A DNA stretch of 36,825 nucleotides from Anaerolinea sp. (GCA_020725765.1 DYEI01000445.1:1-36825); one strand, 5' to 3'. Positions 17,325 to 26,524 are shown, counted from the first letter of the stretch. The notes: a model not told the origin generated them from the letters alone. Translations and numbers: made by a program.

Positions 17325-18479
17325 CTAGCGAGAGCTTTCGGAAGACTCTTTCACGACCAATTCCACTGGCAGAAAAGTCCTGCGCTGGACCGGCTTGCCA
17401 TCGAGCATGTCCAGCAGGATGTGCGCTGCACGAGCCCCCATCTCGTATGGGTTCTGACGCACCGTAGTCAAGGGGGGAGTTAGAATCGAGGCAATCGGAT
17501 CGTCGGAGTATCCTACCAGCGCGAGGTCTTCGGGGATACGCAGCCCCATCTCCCGGCAGACCTCTACTATGCGGACGGCTACTGTATCGTTGCAGGCAAA
17601 GACAGCGGAGGGCCGGTCCGGCCGGCTGAGGTACTCGCGAAGCGCATCCCGTTCGAACTGGGCAAGGCGAGCGGAGGCCTGCTCGTGGACGTGCATCTCA
17701 CTGATATAGGGCAGCAGACCCTGGAAGACGAGGCTGGGATCGTAGGGTACGCCCGCCCCCTCGAGCGCCTGTTTGTATCCGCGAAGTCGCTGGGCCATCG
17801 AGGAGACATACAGATTGGGCCGGGTGACAAACCCGATGCGCCGGTGGCCCAGGCCAAGGAGGTGCTCGGTCACCAGCCGGCCGCCGGTGAGATCATCGGA
17901 AGTAACACTCGGAGCATCGAGTTCCTCGAAGTACCTGTCCATGAGTACAAGCGGGATACCCTGTGCTGCCAGTTCGGTCAGCACGCGGTGGGGTTCGGGG
18001 CTGTCGGCGGGCATGATCAGGAAGCCATCGACAGCACCATCCTCCCACATGTCCCGAATCTTGGCCTGCTCAACACCGATCTCGTTGCGGCTGCTGGCCA
18101 GCACCGGTCGAAAGCCCCTCTCCGCCAGGGCATGCTCGGCACCGGTAAGGATGCGCAACACAAAGTCATCCCGAATCTCGAGGACGACAAGGCCCACGTT
18201 CCCCGTTCTTCCGGGCCGCACTCCGCCCCGTGCCTCACATACGTACGTCCCCCTCCCAACGACGCGCTCAACCAGGCCCTCGTCAATCAGCATGTCTATG
18301 GCACGCCGTACCGTAGGGCGGCTGACACCCAGAGCGGCTACCAGCTCCATCTCTGAAGGCAACATGGTCGCCGGGGGATACGTCCCATCAGCGATGCGGT
18401 CCTTGAGGTACTGCACGACCCGCCGATAGAGAGGCTCAGGGCCAGCCTTGCTCAAGAGTTCAGACACGACGTCCACCAC
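17325..18479 (-). CDS. GntR-type HTH / LacI-type ligand-binding transcriptional regulator
   Basis: 384 residues. Residues about 16-80 form a GntR-family winged helix (PLYRRVVQYLKDRI, MLPSEMELVAALGVSRPTVR, then GLVERVVGRGTYV). Residues about 93-380 form a LacI/GalR-type periplasmic-binding-like sensor domain (NVGLVVLEI, DGFLIMPADS, HRRIGFVTRP, AVFACNDTVA, LALVGYSDDP, LTTVRQNPYEMG). This is the AraR-like arrangement. The GTG start at 18479 has a weak GAGGG upstream and gives a leader of about 33 nt from the consensus promoter at 18519-18547. It most likely senses the imported sugar and controls the downstream transporter-catabolic locus and perhaps the divergent mannosidase-sulfatase genes. Confidence 0.92.
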   Translation of the reverse strand: MVDVVSELLSKAGPEPLYRRVVQYLKDRIADGTYPPATMLPSEMELVAALGVSRPTVRRAIDMLIDEGLVERVVGRGTYVCEARGGVRPGRTGNVGLVVLEIRDDFVLRILTGAEHALAERGFRPVLASSRNEIGVEQAKIRDMWEDGAVDGFLIMPADSPEPHRVLTELAAQGIPLVLMDRYFEELDAPSVTSDDLTGGRLVTEHLLGLGHRRIGFVTRPNLYVSSMAQRLRGYKQALEGAGVPYDPSLVFQGLLPYISEMHVHEQASARLAQFERDALREYLSRPDRPSAVFACNDTVAVRIVEVCREMGLRIPEDLALVGYSDDPIASILTPPLTTVRQNPYEMGARAAHILLDMLDGKPVQRRTFLPVELVVKESSESSR

Positions 18480-18518
18480 CCTCGGGAAGCGATTGGCAGC
18501 ATAGCACCGCCTGTACCG

Positions 18519-18547
18519 ATTATATCACAGCTAAGGACAGTTGTCAA
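18519..18547 (-). promoter_or_regulatory. Consensus sigma-70 promoter for the regulator gene
   Basis: On the minus strand TTGACA (complement of 18542-18547), a 17-nt spacer and TATAAT (complement of 18519-18524) match both consensus hexamers perfectly. The predicted start of transcription is about 30-35 nt before the GTG. GACA-AC-TGTC, an inverted repeat, overlaps the -35 box, and ACTACCGG lies 12 nt upstream (complement of 18560-18567). Confidence 0.85.
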
Positions 18548-18817
18548 TATCCGTCAGAGCCGGTAGTGACGTGTACTACAGCCTCCGCCCTGACGCTGGC
18601 CCCCCGCCCTACCGAATACCTGCGATGGCCCAAGACGCCCCGAAACATGCATGGCCGGCGCGCCACTCGCGCACCAATCCGCCCATCATCCCACGTACAG
18701 CCACCTCGGGTGCAACGCCGCCACGCCTTCAGCCTGTCGCAAGTACCCTGTCGGCCATTCGGTCGCCGCGCCAGTGCAGCCACTGCGGCCAATCAGCACA
18801 TCCGGATACTACCGGTA

Positions 18818-18847
18818 TTGACATCCTGTCTTCGTAAGTGGTATAAT
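18818..18847 (+). promoter_or_regulatory. Consensus sigma-70 promoter facing the mannosidase-sulfatase genes
   Basis: TTGACA (18818-18823), an 18-nt spacer and TATAAT (18842-18847), both perfect hexamers. ACTACCGG (18808-18815) lies 2 nt upstream of the -35. GACA-TCC-TGTC overlaps the -35, as in the promoter facing the other way. It is the only clear promoter upstream of the ATPase remnant and the alpha-mannosidase gene. Confidence 0.85.
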
Positions 18848-18924
18848 AGGCAAGAGAGCCTACTTGCAAAGCCAGGGAGGTCGCGCCTGTCGCCCCGGGC
18901 CAGTCGTACGAAGCAGGCCACCCG

Positions 18925-19464
18925 ATGAGCCCAACTGTGTCTCGCCGCCAGCCTCTGCGCCGTGCTGCCAACACCCTCGCAGGAGTGCAGACTGCCGCCT
19001 CCGCTACGACGTCAGTTGACGCCGGCATGAGAGCCTCTTTCCTGAGTATTCTTCTCGATTTCCGTGATCACTACGGCATTTCTACCGTCTTCATTACGCA
19101 TGACCTGTCTACCGCCGAGTACCTCGGCGATGAGATCATCGTCCTGTACCAGGGGCGGATTGCCGAGCGGGGACCCACACGTTCGGTGTTGCGAACGCCC
19201 CTGCATCCCTACACGCAACTGCTCATGAACTCCATCCCTGTGCCAGATCCGACCTGTCGTTGGGCAGACGAGCTGCCGCAAGGAGTCGACATAGGAGCAG
19301 AAGTCACAACAGAGAGAGACCGCTGCCTGTACGCACCGCGGTGTGCCATGGCCACCGTCGAATGCACGTCAAAGGCTCCCGAACTGCTCCGGGTGGAGAT
19401 CATTGCCGACGACACCCACCATGAGGTAGCCTGCTGGCACTCCGGCACCTGGCGGCAACGATAG
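18925..19464 (+). pseudogene. 5'-truncated oligopeptide-type ABC ATPase remnant
   Basis: The open frame (up to 179 codons) matches only the last part of an OppD/OppF/DppD-type ATPase. Homology appears to begin at TTSVDAGMRASFL (about 19005), which corresponds to the D-loop after Walker B. It continues through the switch histidine ISTVFITHDLSTAEYLGDE split across the H-loop, then YQGRIAERGPT, HPYTQLLMNSIP and the cysteine-rich C-terminal module (RCLYAPRCAMATVEC...ACWH). Walker A, the ABC signature and Walker B are missing, and the first about 27 residues resemble nothing in the family. It cannot hydrolyse ATP alone. No ribosome-binding site fits ATG 18925 or ATG 19027. It probably remains from a transporter operon lost by deletion or replacement upstream. 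Confidence 0.75.
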
Positions 19465-19726
19465 CTTGCAGCCACGGTTATGAGCCATCGCCCCACATGG
19501 TCCCCATCCATCCATCACATGGAGAGTATAGCCCGACGTGACAGGCAGAGCTTGGGTGGCATCCGGCATCACAGATGTAAGACACTGGTCGCCACGTCAG
19601 CAGACTTGGGCCCCAACGGCCCGTGTCAAACCACCGCGAGGGCGCCAGCCGTCCAGCAGCCCTGCCCGTGCAGGCCGCAACACCCAGGCACTCCAAATCG
19701 CACGCAGAGCGGCAAGGAGGTCACAG

Positions 19727-22700
19727 ATGACGTTCTCCGGATTGGCCGGTTTGCAGGGGATGCTCGGCGACAAAGTGGCCACCATACGCAGGAGCCTCGA
19801 AGTGAAGCGCTGGCGGTTCTTCGCCGGAGATGTCCCTGGAGCTGCGGCCCCAGACTATCCTGACGAGACCTGGATAGTGGGCGAGATTCCCATCACCTGG
19901 TCATCTGCGGCGACCTCTGCCTGGCTGAGGGCCTCCATTGTCCCCCCTGGAGAGATTGCGGGCATAGGACTCGCCGGCACGCCTGTTGTACTGGTCATCG
20001 TCCTGCCGATAGGTGCGCGCATCTTCGTTGACGGGCGTCTATCCTACCAGGATGACTGGTGGTCTGACACACGCGGCGTGCCTTTGACTCTCGCCCAACA
20101 CCTCCGGCCCGGAAACGCCATCACAGTGGCCATAAACACCGACCGTCACGACGGATTCGGGGCGCTGTTGGCCGCACACGTCCGGTACCCGCGCCTCGAG
20201 GAACACCTCTGGGAGCTGGAGCTTTTCCTGGAGCAGATGTCATTCACCCACTGGCTCGCTGAGAACAGTCATGAGAGGAGCCTTACGGCAGCGTGGCAGG
20301 CGGCCCTACAGTGCCTCTCCGCGGAAGCTCTCCTTCAGGACGACTGGGTAGAGTGGCAGCAAGGAGTCGAGCGTGCACGCTCGGCCCTCTCCCCGTTTGC
20401 ATCGCTTGCCAAGCAGTACACTTGCTACCTGGCCGGCCACTCGCACATCGACATCAACTGGCTATGGACCACCGCCGAGACCATCCGTATCTGCAAACGG
20501 GATTTCGGTTCCGTGGACGCGCTCATGGAGCGCTACCCTGACTTTCGGTTCTCCCAGAGTCAGGCAGCCGTCTACCAGTTCCTGGAGACCCAGGCCCCCG
20601 AGCTTTTCTCGCGGATCAAGCAGAGAGTGCGCGAGGATCGCTGGGAAGTCACAGCCAGCACTTGGGTCGAGGGCGATCTCAACATGGCATCGGGTGAAGC
20701 CATTGCCCACCACCTACTCTACGCGCAGCGCTACGTCCAGACGCACTTCGGGCGGCGGCCACTCATCTGCTGGCAACCCGACACCTTCGGCCACCCGGCC
20801 AGCATGCCCCAGATACTGTCCGCCGCCGGAGTAAAGTACTACTACTGTTGCCGCGGAGGCCAGGGCGAGACCCTCTTTTGGTGGGAGGGCCCTGATGGAT
20901 CCCGGGTGCTGACCCATGTCAGCCCCTACGGCTACAACGGCTACATCGCGCCCCGCAGCATGGTGCAGCCCGTGGCGGACCTGGCGTCCCGTTACGGGAT
21001 GTCGTCAGGTTTCTATGTCTTTGGTGTGGGCGATCATGGTGGCGGCCCAACGGCACGCGACATCGAAGCCGCACGCAACATGGACCACACGCCCTTTGTG
21101 CCCCGCGTTCGCCTCAGCACGACGCTAGACTTCTTCTCTCGGGCGGAGCGTGAGGCAACTCGACTGCCGGTCTTCAGGGGTGAACTGAACCCCATCTTTC
21201 AAGGGTGCTACACCACTCATGCTGATATCAAGACGGCCAACCGGCGCCTCGAAAACATGCTGACCACTGCGGAGTCGGTGGCGGCTCTCAGCCGTCTCTT
21301 CGCTGGGGACGAGAATCGCCAGCCGCGACTGGCACGAGCCTGGGAGACCCTCCTCGTTCATCAGTTTCACGACATACTCTGCGGAGCCGGCATAGGAGCG
21401 ACCTATGACGAGGCGAGAGACGCCCTTGCGAAGGCTGAGACGATGGTGGCATCCGAGACAGAAGCGGCATTGGCACGGCTCGCAGCAACCCTGGACACAG
21501 GCGAGGGAGGCGAGCCTCGCATCGTTGTGTTCAACCCCTTGGGCTGGCCGCGTACCGACGTTGCGCGAGTTCCGCTCAGGGACCTTCCGAAGCAGCTTCC
21601 GAAGAGTCTGGAAGACTCCCAGGGCAGGAGACACCCAGTACAGGTCATGGCCGACGAGCTTGTCTTCGTGGCCCGAGACGTCCCCGCATACGGGTTCCAG
21701 GTCTATCAACCCTCAGAGGAGCCGCCAACTGTTCCTCCCGAGACCCCTGCCGGCGACGATCTGACACTGGAGAATGACCTGCTGCGGCTCACGCTCCACC
21801 CAGGATCTGGTGCCATCGACTCGCTATGGGACAAGGAGAGCAACCGATGGGTCACGAGGCCGAGCCCCGGACGCGGCGCCGAGCGCCGGGTCGAGTCGGG
21901 AAGGATCGGTTCCCTGCAACTCGTCTATGAGCAGCCCCATCCGATGTCGGCCTGGAACCTGGGCGATACGAGCCGGACCGACTATCTCATCTCAGGTGCG
22001 TCTGTACGGCGCATTGCACAGGGCCCGGTCTTCAGTGTCGCCGAGATCACGCGAAGCGTCCTTAACTCCTTTGTGCGGCAGAGGCTGTACCTCTACCGGG
22101 GCATGCGCCGCATCGATGTTGAGACTGAGATTGAATGGAATGAGCGAGGCGGCCCCAGCGTGGACGCTCCGATGCTCCGGCTAAGCTGCACACCTGCGCT
22201 GAAGGACGCCCGTGCGACCTTCGAGATCCCGTTCGGCTGGATCCAACGGCCAGCTAATGGCGACGAAGTACCGGCACTGCGCTGGGCCGACATCTCCGAT
22301 GACAGTTATGGTCTCTCCCTCCTGAATAACGGCAAATATGGGCACAGCGCACTGTATCACACTCTGAGCATGACGCTGGTACGTTCCTCGTATGATCCGG
22401 ATCCCGTACCGGACATTGGCCTACACCGCTTCACCTACAGCCTATACCCACATGCAGGGACATGGCGAGACTCGCAGACCACACGACGCGCCGCTGAACT
22501 CAACCAACCGCTGCTATGCACAGTCGAATCGGCTCACTCGGGAAAGCTCCAGCCCGGCAGGCCCCTGTTGAGGTGTACAGCCGATAGCGTGCTGCCCTCT
22601 ACGCTCAAGCTTGCGGAGGAACAGCCGGCAGGAAGCACAGATCTCATCCTTCGCCTATACGAGGCGCACGGGCAGCCAGCCAACACCCTTCTGTACTTAG

Positions 22701-22834
22701 CAACGCCGTGTCGAGAGGCAGCCGAGACCACCCTGGTCGAGGAAACTACCAGCAGCCTTGATCTGGAGGACGGTTGCCGACTCTCCCTATCGTTCCGGCC
22801 CTGTCAGATCCGTTCGCTTCGCCTTCGGTACTAG
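19727..22834 (+). CDS. Alpha-mannosidase, glycoside hydrolase family 38
   Basis: A 1,035-residue GH38 alpha-mannosidase. ATG at 19727 is preceded by AAGGAGGT (19714-19721) at 5 nt; an upstream in-frame extension looks non-coding. The catalytic zinc ligands are H240 and D242 in GHSHIDINWLW and H548 in HQFHDIL. The nucleophile is D352 in WQPDTFGH. After the barrel come the helical segment and large C-terminal beta domains typical of the family, which gives normal length. No signal peptide is seen, so it is probably cytoplasmic and acts on imported mannosides. An extra N-terminal beta-rich region of about 230 residues precedes the catalytic domain, as in ManB-type bacterial enzymes. It shares a strand and a 64-nt gap with the sulfatase downstream, and is probably expressed from the promoter at 18818. 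Confidence 0.93.
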   Translation: MTFSGLAGLQGMLGDKVATIRRSLEVKRWRFFAGDVPGAAAPDYPDETWIVGEIPITWSSAATSAWLRASIVPPGEIAGIGLAGTPVVLVIVLPIGARIFVDGRLSYQDDWWSDTRGVPLTLAQHLRPGNAITVAINTDRHDGFGALLAAHVRYPRLEEHLWELELFLEQMSFTHWLAENSHERSLTAAWQAALQCLSAEALLQDDWVEWQQGVERARSALSPFASLAKQYTCYLAGHSHIDINWLWTTAETIRICKRDFGSVDALMERYPDFRFSQSQAAVYQFLETQAPELFSRIKQRVREDRWEVTASTWVEGDLNMASGEAIAHHLLYAQRYVQTHFGRRPLICWQPDTFGHPASMPQILSAAGVKYYYCCRGGQGETLFWWEGPDGSRVLTHVSPYGYNGYIAPRSMVQPVADLASRYGMSSGFYVFGVGDHGGGPTARDIEAARNMDHTPFVPRVRLSTTLDFFSRAEREATRLPVFRGELNPIFQGCYTTHADIKTANRRLENMLTTAESVAALSRLFAGDENRQPRLARAWETLLVHQFHDILCGAGIGATYDEARDALAKAETMVASETEAALARLAATLDTGEGGEPRIVVFNPLGWPRTDVARVPLRDLPKQLPKSLEDSQGRRHPVQVMADELVFVARDVPAYGFQVYQPSEEPPTVPPETPAGDDLTLENDLLRLTLHPGSGAIDSLWDKESNRWVTRPSPGRGAERRVESGRIGSLQLVYEQPHPMSAWNLGDTSRTDYLISGASVRRIAQGPVFSVAEITRSVLNSFVRQRLYLYRGMRRIDVETEIEWNERGGPSVDAPMLRLSCTPALKDARATFEIPFGWIQRPANGDEVPALRWADISDDSYGLSLLNNGKYGHSALYHTLSMTLVRSSYDPDPVPDIGLHRFTYSLYPHAGTWRDSQTTRRAAELNQPLLCTVESAHSGKLQPGRPLLRCTADSVLPSTLKLAEEQPAGSTDLILRLYEAHGQPANTLLYLATPCREAAETTLVEETTSSLDLEDGCRLSLSFRPCQIRSLRLRY

Positions 22835-22898
22835 GGCTAGGATTCGACGGAGCATACTGGGAGTTGCGGGGATTCGCCGCAGAGGACGGTGTTTCGCC

Positions 22899-24287
22899 AT
22901 GGGCACATTCGCGAACATCATACTCTGCACCTGCGACCAGTTGCGTCCCTTTGAGGTGGGCTGCTACGGGAACGGCCTGATCCGTACCCCGAATCTCGAC
23001 CGTCTCGCCAGAGAGGGCACGCGGTTCGAGGTCGCGATCACAAGCTACCCGGTATGCATGGCCGCCCGGTCATCGATGCTCTCTGGACAGTTCGCGCGTC
23101 GCTGCACTGGTGGCGTTGGCAATGCGGCGTGTATGGGGCCTCTGGGACCCGAGTTACCCGAGTATCCCGTCCCGGGCCGCCTCCATCTCAAGGAGTCCAC
23201 CCTTCCAGAGGTACTGCGCAACGCGGGCTACTACAACGCTCTGATCGGGAAGTGGCACGTTCATGTCTGGCCGCACGAGTTAGGGTTTGACTACTGCCTT
23301 ATGTGCCGCGTCTACCATCGTCATACCGGGCAGAGCTATACCGAGAATGGCGGGCCAGAGTTTGTGCCACCCGGTTACAGCGTAGATTTTGAGGCGGGGC
23401 GTGTCGAGCGTTTTCTCCACGAGAGATCCTCCTCGAGCCAGCCCTTCTTTCTCTTCTACAACATCTCGCCACCTCACTGCCCGCTCGCCGATGCCCCCGA
23501 ACGATATCTGAGGCTGTATGACCCCGAGGACATTCCTGTCCGTCCGAACGTAGACTTGAGCCGCCCGTTGCCCGAACAGGACAAGTGGCTAAAGGTATAC
23601 CTATGGGACCACCAGTATTACCGGTTCCACCTCCCCTACACCGAGCATCTGCCCGCCGGTTTCGGCTTGCGTCAGCTTATCGCGATGTACTACGGACTGA
23701 CGACTTGGGTCGACGACGCCGTCGGGAGGATGTTATCAGCTCTCGATTCGTCCGGTCTGGCCGAGAGCACGATCGTGGTCTTTACTTCTGACCATGGCGA
23801 CTACCTCGGAAGCCACGGGCGAGTTCAAAAAGGTGGCCTCCACGAGGAGTCCATTCGAATCCCGCTGTTGTTCCGCTGGCCCACGCTGCCGGGCAGCCGC
23901 GCAAGAGTCGTAAGTGGCCAGGTGGCAAGCTTGGTCGACCTTGCCCCGACCATCCTCGACCTCATCGGCCTACCTGTACCCCCTCACATGCACGGGCAGA
24001 GCCTTGCTCCCATGTTGCGCGGAGATCAGGGCAGGCTCGACCGCAACTGTGCCTTCGTAGAGACCGCATATGAGGGAGTTGGGATCCGTACCCCAAGGTA
24101 CCTGTATGCTCTTCCGTGGGCCGAGCAAGAGCGCGGCCTAGGGGAGAAGGCGCTGTACTTCTTCGACCTTGGTCGGGATCCGTATCAGCTTCGGAACCTC
24201 GCCAGCGTGGCTGGTCAGCATCCGGCTGCGCGAGAGCTTGACCAGAGACTGCGGCATTGGCACAACACCACGCCCTGGATGAGTTGA
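22899..24287 (+). CDS. Type I sulfatase
   Basis: A 462-residue arylsulfatase-type enzyme that removes sulfate esters. ATG at 22899 puts the family-typical FANIILCTCDQLRP at the N-terminus; a GAGGA about 12 nt upstream is a weak ribosome-binding site. The formylglycine motif is C53-M-A-A-R57, the C-x-A-x-R form. Other active-site pieces are GKWH (IGKWHVH), the PPH in ISPPHCPL, and FTSDHGDYLGSHG with the metal-binding Asp and His. The usual first Asp of the N-terminal metal motif is replaced by Cys (CTCDQ), leaving one Asp there. No signal peptide is visible, so a cytoplasmic role on imported sulfated sugars is likely. Pairing with an alpha-mannosidase suggests a sulfated mannose-containing glycan. 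No maturase gene is in the window. Confidence 0.92.
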   Translation: MGTFANIILCTCDQLRPFEVGCYGNGLIRTPNLDRLAREGTRFEVAITSYPVCMAARSSMLSGQFARRCTGGVGNAACMGPLGPELPEYPVPGRLHLKESTLPEVLRNAGYYNALIGKWHVHVWPHELGFDYCLMCRVYHRHTGQSYTENGGPEFVPPGYSVDFEAGRVERFLHERSSSSQPFFLFYNISPPHCPLADAPERYLRLYDPEDIPVRPNVDLSRPLPEQDKWLKVYLWDHQYYRFHLPYTEHLPAGFGLRQLIAMYYGLTTWVDDAVGRMLSALDSSGLAESTIVVFTSDHGDYLGSHGRVQKGGLHEESIRIPLLFRWPTLPGSRARVVSGQVASLVDLAPTILDLIGLPVPPHMHGQSLAPMLRGDQGRLDRNCAFVETAYEGVGIRTPRYLYALPWAEQERGLGEKALYFFDLGRDPYQLRNLASVAGQHPAARELDQRLRHWHNTTPWMS

Positions 24288-24564
24288 TACGGACAGCCAG
24301 AGAAGTTACTCCGCACAGGCCTACAGCCTGGCCGCATCAGCAGCCCATGACGACCCCAGTAGCATGGCAGCAGACCCGCTCTCCGTCGCGCTGCATCTCA
24401 CCCCACTCCCGGCTCCCGACCACCCCCACGCGATCGCTAGCCCGCCGATCCGCCTCTCCTCTGGCACGTTCAACCGTGAGGCGCAATGTGCTCGACTAGC
24501 AGCAACCTGACGCCCACGGCGCAAGCTGCGGCGTTCGGATGTCAAGAGTCTCTGAACAACTCGT
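24288..24564. other. Convergent intergenic region, nothing recognised
   Basis: The 277 nt between the sulfatase and the convergent NERD-helicase contain only one small 5-bp hairpin (CAGGC, GCCTG near 24320). No gene, long stem or T-rich terminator was recognised. Confidence 0.5.
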
Positions 24565-26241
24565 CTACGCCATCGCCTCCTCCCGCACAAAGGCCACCAG
24601 GAGCGCCTTGGCCCGCGAAGCCCCAACATAGTTCAGGAGTCGGTCGTTGTCGTCCTCTGGCTCCTCGAGGTCGATGAGCAGGACAATATCCGCCTCGAGA
24701 CCCTTGAAGCCCTGCACGGTATAGTAGTGCACGCCCCTCCCGGCGCCCGGCGGACCCTCCGGCTCCACCAGCTCACAGGTGACGCCGACCAGCCCCTCTG
24801 CCAGGCAACTGTGCTCCCTTCGGTGTGGCGAGAGGATGACCACCTGCTCCGGCCTGACGCCATTGCTCAAGAGGCGGCTCAGACGGCGCGAGACCTCGCG
24901 ACGGGCCTCAGCCGCATCCCGCCACTTCACGAACTCGACCTCGGGCCCGCTGACCCGGGCCGGGCCACAGTTGATCCCCGAAAGCCTCGTCGCGGCTTCG
25001 ACAATCTGCGCCGTGTTCCGACAGTTGATCGTAAGCCGGAACTCGGCAGGATGGGCTGCCTTGAGCCGTGCCAGGGCACTGTTCTCGAGGCCCCCAAAGA
25101 TGTTCTGATTGGGGTCCAGGAAGAACCGCCACTCGCCTCGGTCGAGGCCTCCCTTGAGGACAGCATCGAAGACCTCGAGGTAGCTGGGCCGCAGCAGGTC
25201 CTGCGCCTCGTCCACGATCAGCACGTCGGCAGTTTCGACCTCGTCCAGCTTGAGGAGCGCATCGAGGCAAAGCTGGGGGTGATGCACGAGCCAGTGATCG
25301 GGATGGTCCGGCGATGAGAGTTGGTCGGTGAGGCCGGCCCGATGTATCGCCGCATGTGTGAAGCCATGCAGGTGCCACACGCTCACCTGCCCCGATACAG
25401 CAGCGAGCACCTGTCGCAGGTACTGGCCCAGCCGCTTGTTGTAGCAGATGAAGAACACCCGCTGCCCGTCCTCGGCCCGGCGCCGCGCCTCCTCGACCGC
25501 GAGCCACGTCTTGCCGGTGCCGGCTCCTCCATAGAGGATGAGGCGCCGGTTCTCGGCCAGGCCGTCCAGCACGCGGTACTGCTCCTCCGTGAGCCGCAGA
25601 AGCTCGTCTTGGGCCTGCCCGATCTGGGCACGCAGCGAGGGACGCAAGTCAAAGTCGCCACGCAGGGCTCGGACGGCCGCCGCGCAGTCTGCGGGTGAGA
25701 GAGGTCGGGCCGCCCGACCCGATCGTGCGGCCTTCCACTGCCGCCAGTGGTCCGCCAGCCGGCCGACATACTCTCGGAAGGGGCGCTCTCGGTCCCGCTC
25801 ATCGTACACGATCTCGCGGGGCATGTCCGGACCTTTGATATCCCAGCGTACGTCGGGGAAGGCCACGCCATACCCGATGGGCACCTCGTCCATCCACTCA
25901 AGCTGCGACACCAGGTGCTCCCTCAGCGCCGCAGCCGCACCGGCCGCCTGCGCAAACGGTCCCTCATGGCGGGAATGCTCCCGACCGTCCCTGTCGGTAA
26001 AGATCCACAGGCCCTCCTCACGGCGCACACGCCCACCCTTCACCTCGAGGCAGAACACGCCTGCGGGGCCGATCAACACGAAATCCGCCTCGGCCCACGG
26101 CTTGCGGTCGTGCCCGGCAAGTCCGAGGGAGTGGAGCGCGGTCCACTCTTCTCCCAGCCCGCTGCGGATCGCTTCGAAGAGCCGGACCTCCGCTCGGCTT
26201 GGCAGGTCGGGCGGAACCCGGGGTGGCAGCATCCTGGCCAT
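24565..26241 (-). CDS. NERD-domain UvrD-like helicase
   Basis: A 558-residue fusion. Residues about 15-120 form a NERD (nuclease-related) domain with the PD-(D/E)XK pattern D53 (EADFVLIG) and E66-x-K68 (LEVKGG). Residues about 215-558 form a superfamily 1 helicase-like ATPase: EEQYRVLDGL (Q motif), Walker A GGAGTGKT (237-244), DEAQD (343-347), and late motifs YYTVQGFKGLEADIVLL and YVGASRA. ATG at 26241 has GGAGGTGA just upstream. The helicase core is short compared with UvrD and PcrA, as usual for NERD-helicases. Such proteins are thought to process DNA in repair or anti-phage settings. It is a single-gene unit with a convergent gene downstream. Confidence 0.88.
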   Translation of the reverse strand: MARMLPPRVPPDLPSRAEVRLFEAIRSGLGEEWTALHSLGLAGHDRKPWAEADFVLIGPAGVFCLEVKGGRVRREEGLWIFTDRDGREHSRHEGPFAQAAGAAAALREHLVSQLEWMDEVPIGYGVAFPDVRWDIKGPDMPREIVYDERDRERPFREYVGRLADHWRQWKAARSGRAARPLSPADCAAAVRALRGDFDLRPSLRAQIGQAQDELLRLTEEQYRVLDGLAENRRLILYGGAGTGKTWLAVEEARRRAEDGQRVFFICYNKRLGQYLRQVLAAVSGQVSVWHLHGFTHAAIHRAGLTDQLSSPDHPDHWLVHHPQLCLDALLKLDEVETADVLIVDEAQDLLRPSYLEVFDAVLKGGLDRGEWRFFLDPNQNIFGGLENSALARLKAAHPAEFRLTINCRNTAQIVEAATRLSGINCGPARVSGPEVEFVKWRDAAEARREVSRRLSRLLSNGVRPEQVVILSPHRREHSCLAEGLVGVTCELVEPEGPPGAGRGVHYYTVQGFKGLEADIVLLIDLEEPEDDNDRLLNYVGASRAKALLVAFVREEAMA

Positions 26242-26336
26242 GGGTCACCTCCGGAGTAGGCTGGCAGAGCAACACGGGCCCGGGCAGCGCCCACGTACCG
26301 GCCCAGACGGGCAACTGCGGATGGTCAGCGGAGCCG

Positions 26337-26345
26337 ATTCTAGCA
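26337..26345 (-). promoter_or_regulatory. Extended -10 promoter for the NERD-helicase gene
   Basis: On the minus strand TGCTAGAAT (complement of 26337-26345) is an extended -10 (TGn followed by TAGAAT), about 95 nt before the ATG. No good -35 is at 17 nt, which is acceptable for extended -10 promoters. Confidence 0.45.
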
Positions 26346-26524
26346 CAAGACTCTGAGAGGTGCACACCTGCGCATCTGCGCTCACTTTAGGTTCCCTTAC
26401 AATACCGACAGGCGAGGCCCCATCCCACACTCAGACGGGCGCGGGCGACGTGTGATGCGGTACTCGTCGCGACGCCGCAGTTGCGGGGCAAGCACAGAAA
26501 GATGATCCTTGCGAGCATGAAAGG

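Larger units (their letters stand above)
18480..18924. other. Divergent regulatory region without genes
   Basis: A 445-nt stretch between the regulator start and the ATPase remnant. It contains the two consensus promoters described separately, about 270 bp apart and pointing outwards. The sequence between them shows no credible reading frame, family motif or long hairpin. Confidence 0.6.

Noticed and set aside
18480-18924. Missing Walker A part of the ATPase remnant
   Set aside because: I looked in all frames for GxxGxGKS/T and LSGGQ-like motifs and found none, so the 5' part is absent rather than only frameshifted.
18541-18928. Short plus-strand frames in the divergent region
   Set aside because: They have no ribosome-binding site and no family motif, and they overlap the promoters; treated as non-coding.
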